Assembly (NCBI GenBank): GCA_027924645.1
Contig: BSBN01000809.1
Span: 47,894,001 to 47,958,000 of the forward strand
DNA: 64,000 nt
Source: Cunninghamia lanceolata
Taxonomy: Eukaryota > Streptophyta > Pinopsida > Cupressales > Cupressaceae
Reading direction: 5' to 3'
The number at the start of each line of letters is the position of its first letter. Within the stretch, counting starts at the first letter, position 1. The notes below the pieces were generated by a model. The model was not told where the DNA came from, ran no database searches, and was given only the letters and a program-made list of their open reading frames with translations. This document shows positions 57,451 through 64,000 of this stretch, piece by piece. The position numbers were made by a program, and so were the translations under genes.

Positions 57451-59737
57451 TTCTAAAGAGTTAACAGGGCAGAAGGTTATGAAGGCAATACCAATAGACA
57501 TATCCCAAGGAGAAACTTCAAAAAAGAGTGAAGTTATAGGAGCATAGCAGGTAGGTGCTAAGTTAAGTAGCATACCTGATGCATCTACCTCAGTAAAGAA
57601 AAGATAAGCATATGTTAAGGTAAAAACATAATTAGCTGAAGAAACACTGCATGGGTCAAAAATGAATGAAGCTAAACAAGCTACTAAGACTGTCAACGTT
57701 GAAGATGACAGCAGTGGTAGTGAAGTTAGAGAAAGGGATTCACGGAAGGGAAGAGAAATTGGCATAGAGGAAGTAGAATCTAGTGAATATTCAAGTGAGG
57801 AAGAGGAGCAAGACACTCAAGCTGATATGGAAGTTGAACAAGGTCTAGTGTCTGAGCAGGAAAATGTACAAGAAGAATCAGGGGTAATAGATCTGTTTGG
57901 TACATTGCTATCTCTGGAAATAATAAGAGATGTGCAAGATGTAGCACATCAAATTGAAGAATCTTAAAAAAAAGGTGCACCTGAGGAAGCAGTGAAAGAA
58001 ACACTTGCTCAAACTAAAGAGGAAACAAGAGCTGGTACTTCTGTTGTGGATGTGTTGAATATTCTGAATATGTAAGGGGAACAAAGTGAAGAAGAAAGGA
58101 ATGTAGAAAGCAAATAGGAACATAGAAAAGAGACAAAAGAATCTGATAAGATAGTAGGTTCAACTTCACATGCAGAGAAAATTGACAGGCCTGAAAAGAT
58201 ACAAAAGGAAGGTGAAACAATAGAGGAAACAACAAATAAACCTAAAAGCCAAGAGAATACAAAGAATATTGATGGAGATAAATCTGAAAAGCAAATAAAG
58301 GATAAAGACATGGAAAATAGGGAACAAGAAAATAAAGAGGAAGATCAAGAAAAAGATTCATTAGGAAAAGAAGGTCCTGAGGAAGAAGATGAGGGTGGAG
58401 GAGATATAGAAATTTAAGAAGAGGATAATGAGGGTGAATCTAAACAACAAAATGATCTAATGGTATAGGAACTAGCCCCTCAACAACAGCCTCCTCCACA
58501 ACAACCACAACAACAAGAACAACAACAGCAACAACAAGAACAAGGAGAAGTAGAAAGGCCTCAAGAAGAGTTAATCAATGAAGAAAAGGCTACTAAAAGA
58601 ACAAAAGAGGCTCCAGCCTGGTTAGGTGCAGAAATAAGGAGAGAAAAGGTGGAGGTACAGTTAGTACATATAGACATCAAAAGTCTATTAGGCAATGGAA
58701 TGCTAAGAAAAGGAAAGACGAAAGCCAAAACTATGTCAGCAATACAAAGGGGTCCAGATAGATCCAGAACACTGAACTTGGCCATACCACAGAAAGAGAA
58801 AGCTAAAGGAGAAATAACAGTAGATGATTATAAGATACTTAATTTTGACCTACGACACACAACAAGGGAGCAACATATAAGTGAATGGGAAGATATGCAC
58901 CAAGTTACAGTATAAATGTTGAAGAAAGACAAAGATAAACATGAATATTTGAAAGGACACATTGTCTAGTTACAACAATTCATTAGGGAAATATTTGATC
59001 CCAATATTACAATACCCGAGTTGCCCAGTGAAATAGTAGTATTGTTGAAAGATGAATTGAAGGTTATGGAAAATAAGAGGCTTAAGGCCAATATTTTAGA
59101 AGAATGGTTCAAGGCATTCATGCAAGAGGGAGAAGAGGTGATCAAACAAGAAGTGACAGGATGGGAACTGGCTGCAATAGAAAAGAATAAATGCAGTGTG
59201 CTTATATATAATGGTCAGTTTAGAAAAGAAGAGTGCAAGTTTGAATTAGGGCGGCTAGAGGAAATTGAAAAAAGGGCAGAGGAATTAATAATTGAAGGAG
59301 TCATTACTCCTTCGATGTCAAATCAAGTGCCACAGGCTAGATTAGAGATAAGATTTGAAGATGATAATCTCAGAAGATGCATCACAGCCACTTAGGGTTT
59401 AGAGGAAAGGGCAGACAACATGATCAGGTTGCATAAGAGGATAGTTGAAAGGCTCGTAGATCATGAATGTATGGAGGTACCAGCATATGAACTCCAAAGG
59501 GCATTAAAAGAATTCAAGGCCATATTTACACCATGTATGGATAATCCAGAGGCATATTTAAGTAAACAAATGATCGATTCAATAATGGAGGCAAGTGCCA
59601 AGATGAAGAAATATAAGAAGAAGAGTGAAGGTTCAGGTAAAGAAGAGAAGAAATTGAAAGAGGGAGTCACAATGCAAGAATATATGGACAAAGAGTCCAG
59701 GGGGAAATCACACCTTCATAGAAGGTGTAACAAATAA
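57451..59737 (+). pseudogene. U3 ORF remnant in A3
   Basis: Same frame throughout with stops including 57965 (TAA), 58072, 58115, 58416, 58467 (TAG), 58912, 58966 (TAG) and 59393 (TAG). The content is the acidic block, the Gln/Pro tract and the Lys/Glu-rich C-terminal half described at 27430-31659. The stop at 58966 is shared with A1 (747) but not with the 30-kb copy. Confidence 0.7.
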
Positions 59738-60022
59738 TTTCAAGGCATATCTGAAGGAGTAGGGAAGTATAAAAAGGGGCAAACAATACTAATGAATGAG
59801 TTAATTGAAAGGTATCTGCAGGCAGGGTCAACAGGAAAGATGAAGTCAAAGGAGGGGAATCCTATTTTGAAAAGATTCTAATGGCATCCTTTGAGGAATT
59901 AAAGATACCATAAAGATATTTTGAGAAATAGTTAGGAACAAATGTACACCCTTGATCAAGAAAGTATGAATACTGACCATAGATTGGGTTTTGTAGCCGT
60001 AGCAGTATGAAGCTTCAAATTC

Positions 60023-60030
60023 TATATAAG
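60023..60030 (+). promoter_or_regulatory. LTR TATA box (TATATAAG)
   Basis: Conserved with 1803 and 31920; see those entries. Confidence 0.6.
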
Positions 60031-60972
60031 AATCTCTGCTACTTGTTTATTATTTACACAGGGATTTTGAGTTGTAGCTTTTACTTGTAATTTGTTTGAA
60101 CATTTGAATAGAGAAGTTTTTCTTTAGTTTAGAAGAGGAGGTCTCCTGTGTCTACACTAAGGAATGCGCAGAATATCTGGTTTCCTTATTGTATCTGTAA
60201 AAATGTCTGTAAGTTCTTTGGCAATTTGATTAATTAAACAAAAGGTCATTCATACATTGTAAATTTTATGACTATGTGCATTAAATACAAGTAAACTTGG
60301 AATTCTACGTCTATTACAAAGTGTTTTTTGACTCTTACTAGTATTTGAAGTATTATCCTTTGAGAGCTTGCAATCTTTGATGTGTGTTCGTGAAAATACT
60401 CAGGACTCTGCATTTGAAGATTTAATATGTTGATTTGATTAATTTGCTATATTTCTTAAAGATGTGAGTAACAAAATGTTTAGATCCTGTAGTAAAATGA
60501 TTTTCAAACTGATTTTCTCTAACTTTTCCCCAAACATTTGAAATAATTAGCTTAAACGTAGAAATCTTAAGGAAATTTTCTTACATTTGAAAGAAGCATG
60601 AAGAATTGTGTTAATATTTGACAATTTTCATATCATTTTGAAAGGAAAAGCTTGTTTCATCATAAATCATACAAAGCTTTGTAATACAGTAGTAAGTTCA
60701 TGCAAAGGAATGAATAATTTGTCTATGTTTTTAACAATTTGCATAATTTGAGTCCATTAAGTCACAAATTATCTTAAATCAAGTAAGGCCACTTGAATAT
60801 TACAGTTTCACATCAACCTGCTGAATTGTCCACAAGGTCAAGACCTGACCATACAAAAACTTGAGATCAAGAACTCTTAAGTGATTTCTTCGTATCTTTC
60901 AAGATAGTTTAGGTTCATTTTGTAAATTTTAACTTTTGTTATGAACGTGTAAAAATAATCATCAACAATTTT

Positions 60973-60985
60973 TGGCACTTGAAGG
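60973..60985 (+). other. Primer-binding-site-like sequence of A3
   Basis: Same TGGCACTTGAAGG as at 2730, six bases after the LTR end. Confidence 0.45.
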
Positions 60986-61030
60986 AGGGCTTGATTGGAA
61001 TTAAGGTAGGATTTAAGAAAAGCTGGCTCA

Positions 61031-62640
61031 TAATAGTGGTAGGGTGTCCAGGTCTTGATCTAGTTTAGAAGATATCTTTTTGCAATTACCTAATAGAAGG
61101 TAGAGTAAAGGTCCTTTGATTTGGAATCCTAGAATATCACACGTAGGAGGCTCATCTGGAACGCCTCCTGGATCACCTTTTAACATCCATAACATAGTGA
61201 ATCCTGACAGTTCTTCATTTAGTTTTTTAAATCTCAGTTCAAGTCCTCCTAGAGGTCTTAGTCCACCTAAAAATCTAGGTACTCCCAGAGGTCCAAGCAC
61301 ACCACGTGGCCCTGCAATGGCTTATTTCAATGTCAATTCTCCTATAACATTCAATGATTATCATGAGATGCCAAAAAATCTTGAAAATATGTCCTAAATA
61401 TCAATTACATCAGGATCCAGAGGATCATATTAGGATATTCAAGGAGGCATGCTTTAGAGCCAGGTTAGAATATGAGGATGTTGTGTGTAGATTGTTTCCT
61501 TACACCTTTAATGAGAAGGCTTCTAACTGGTATGTTAACTTACCTAATGGTTATATTTCTTCTTGGGCACTTATGGAAGAGGCATTTTTGTCTAGGTTTA
61601 GGGGACCAGTTGACCCTTCTACCTTATATCATAAATTGGCGGTAATTAAGAGAGGTGAAGTAGAGCTGATTGATAACTTTAATGATAGGTTTCAAAAGGC
61701 TTATTCCTGGTTAGTGGCTCCTTACATAGTGAATGCAAATGCGTTATTAGCCATGTATTATGTTTCTCTTGATCCACTAACTGCTATGTTTGTCAAAAGA
61801 AAGGTTGCTATAGATACAATATCCAAAGCTTATAAAGAAGCAACCTCAGTAAATCAGGAAATGAGACAAACAACTTATAATCCATTTCTTAATGGAGGAA
61901 ACCCTGGGATGTAAAGTCAAGCACAACCTTGGAATAGAGTTCCTATGCATCTTACTCCATTATTGAACCCAATTCCTACATACACACCTGTGTATAATCC
62001 TACCCTAGTCCAGACTATAGTTCCCTATACTGGTAATAGTACTAATAACAATCAGAGTAATGGTCAGTCATTCTTCCAACCTCCTCAGGATACATTTGTG
62101 GCAAAGGCACAACAGGATAGGGAAGAGATCAAAGAAATTATTACACACCTAAGAAGATTGACTACTAAAATGACACAATTAAGAAATGAAAATTTCTATG
62201 ATAGAAATAATCAAGGATATAGTCAGAAGCATAACCAGAATTATAACCAGGGTCAGGGTTCAAATCAAAACCAGAATTATAATCAGAGTCAAAATCATAA
62301 TCAGGGAGAAGTAATGCAAAACAAAGGACATGTTGTAGATAACAAGGCCTGGGGTGGTAACAATAGAAATCAGAATCACCCAAAGCCACCTAGGACATGG
62401 AACACAGGGCCAAATAATGGCACTTTAGCTTCACCTTTTGAGAGTTTGGATAATCAGGAAACAAAACAAATAGCTAGAATTCAAATGGCCAATGTAGCAT
62501 TAAAAAGATGGTGTAGGATCCACAATACTAGTGCGCATGCTGAATTAGATTGCCCTCAGTTTCATCTGGTAGCTAGTATCTTCAATGTGGATGTATAGGC
62601 TCCTACCTTTGAGTTTCTCATTCCCAAAGGTAATTAAATA
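61031..62640 (+). pseudogene. gag of element A3, less damaged copy
   Basis: Pro/Ser/Gly-rich N-terminus to 61397, a +1 frame change at TCC-TAA (61392-61397), then the gag core (about 61410-61914). A stop at 61912 follows, shared with A1. Then come the Asn/Gln-rich linker and an intact CX2HX4HX4C knuckle (first Cys 62512-62514, last Cys 62551-62553) with the Trp before it retained. TAG at 62596 is CAG in A1. It gives the best view of the A-family gag in this window. Confidence 0.8.
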
Positions 62641-64000
62641 GTGCCCTCAGAATTTGAGACTGCTTTAGTTTTAGAGACATTTACCTTTGCCACTAGGGAG
62701 GAAGAGGATCAACTGTTAGAAGATGAGCCTTACTTTTGTGAGAACTTATACCCTGAATCAGCCTTAGTATTGAATGTGTTTTAGTTTCCCTTTGAAACTA
62801 AAAATAAATTTTTATATGAAACAGAGGAGGTACAGGCTTTTCAATAGTCCAACAAAAATCATACCTACAATTTGAGAAGTAACACTAGGCCTGGAGGTCC
62901 TTTCACTACTTCCACTCCTCCCAACAATTTCAACACTCCTCCAAATTAGCATGCCAGTAATAACCCTGCTATACTGAAGGCTAACCATCTTGTGACTAGT
63001 GGGACAGTAGCATCAAAAGTTCAAGCAGGGAAAATAGAGACAGTGGAAACAATGAGGCTAATGAGTTACTTGTCTGAAAAGATAAAAAAAATCAAGGTCA
63101 GTATACCTATATGTGAATTGTTGAAAAGTCCAAGGGTCAGAAATGCTTTTATAAAATCATTAGATACATCAGTGACAGGCGAGGTTTCTACTGATATGAA
63201 TGTTCCTAGTAAGGATCCACAGTCCAAAGACAAAACTAAGAGAACTGAACAGCCTTCCAACACTAATGTGGTCATGTATGCAGATAAGAGAGAAGCCCCT
63301 CCTTTCTTCTTAACCATTAGGATGTTGGGAAAGAACATACATAATTGCATGGTAGATTCTGGTGCATCAGCTAATGTAATGCCTTTAGGGCTGACTCCTA
63401 CCAAATCTGCTAAAGTTGTTACACAATTAGACAAAACTAAGGTCAATGTGATAGGAGAATTAATGCATATTCAAATGTAGTTAGCCTCTGATCCTAGGGT
63501 AAGTCAGTTTATTGACATTCAGGTAGTGGATATACCTATGAATTATGGGATGTTGTTAAGTAGGGACTGGTCCAAAACATTAAATGGATATATGGCTACT
63601 GATTTTTCACACATGTGGTTACCTTGGAGAGGTGTTCCAAATCAGATTAGGATAGAAGCTGAACCCAGAATGAAACACATGATTATAGAATATAATAGAA
63701 CAAATGAGACATTATATGCTTCTATTGAACCTAGTGTTTATAGAGTCACCAATAAAGGAGTGCAAATTGAAGAGATCCTAATGTTGAATTTTAAAGCAAA
63801 ACCTGTCAGTAAAGAAACAGTAGTGTTCATTGAGTCTAATGGAAATTCCTCTGATGAAGAAGACAATGCAGTAAATCGTTTTGGCTAGATCATAAGGTAG
63901 GAAATAGAAAAGTGCATTGAATAAAAAATGCCAGTCCAGTGTAAGTTGTACAAAAGCATGTGTAGAGTCCATAGTAAGCCTCCTTCTGAAGAGAATTGTG
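62641..64000 (+). pseudogene. Linker and protease region of A3, runs off the window
   Basis: Shares stops with A1 in the linker (about 62637, 62782, 62845, 62947) and at 63478. The protease active site is intact here: D-S-G at 63355-63363. It reaches the point equivalent to about 5757 of A1, so whether this copy is free of the B insertion cannot be seen. Confidence 0.75.

Larger units (their letters stand above)
57451..60967 (+). mobile_element. LTR part of element A, third copy (A3)
   Basis: Homology to the 29330-32864 copy begins abruptly at 57451, so the 5' half of the LTR is missing. It ends in AACA at 60967 before ATTTT and TGG, as in A1. It is nearly identical to 1-2724 where they overlap, much closer than either is to the 30-kb copy. 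Confidence 0.7.

Noticed and set aside
1..64000. tRNA or rRNA genes
   Set aside because: I looked for typical A/B-box tRNA patterns and conserved rRNA words and saw none beyond the primer binding sites.

Overview
This window looks like nuclear DNA of a seed plant with a large, transposon-dominated genome. The very long LTRs, the old stop-riddled Ty3/gypsy and Ty1/copia copies, the nested insertions and the single host-type gene fit a gymnosperm such as a conifer best. That is inference; no species-specific marker is visible.

Region 1 (1-32864) reads as one old Ty3/gypsy element (A1, Tat-like) with a young Ty3/gypsy element (B) inside it. A1 starts inside its 5' LTR (1-2724), followed by a primer-site-like TGG, gag and protease. 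Element B (5855-21055) interrupts A1 with a perfect 5-bp target duplication (TTATA). A1 resumes at 21056 with an extra RNase H domain lying BEFORE reverse transcriptase, then RT, a degenerate native RNase H and integrase ending at 24676. Its apparent 3' LTR (about 25594-32864, about 7.3 kb) carries a single reading frame of about 1,400 codons upstream of a conserved TATA box. The LTR therefore seems to hold a large protein gene in U3. Element B is a chromodomain-type (chromovirus, Tekay/Del-like) element with 5.1-kb LTRs, a tRNA-iMet primer site and a 1,625-residue polyprotein frame broken by only two nonsense codons.

Region 2 (32865-41417) holds minus-strand LTR ends (33331-34579 with a tRNA-Lys-like primer site; a head at 36868; 37029-37472 with an iMet-type primer site), a foldback element at 38536-38897, degenerate tandem repeats and long stretches where I recognise nothing.

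Region 3 (41418-46215) contains the one intact host-like gene, a single-exon leucine-rich-repeat receptor-like protein of 951 residues (42101-44956). A nested pair of inverted repeats lies about 650 bp upstream and a long TA microsatellite downstream.

Region 4 (46216-57450) is layered retroelement debris: a dead Ty1/copia 5' end, a GATT-rich low-complexity tract, a broken minus-strand proline-rich frame, and a Ty3/gypsy 5' end (LTR 52434-53693) whose leader holds four copies of a repeat of about 177 bp, followed by a dead protease. Three UNCG-tetraloop hairpin repeats lie at 56875-56997.

Region 5 (57451-64000) is a second copy of element A (A3: LTR part, gag, protease). It shares many disabling changes with A1, so the two are probably related by segmental duplication or by copying of an already dead parent.

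The most unusual biology is the A family: an LTR with a giant U3 reading frame plus a relocated archaeal-type RNase H.
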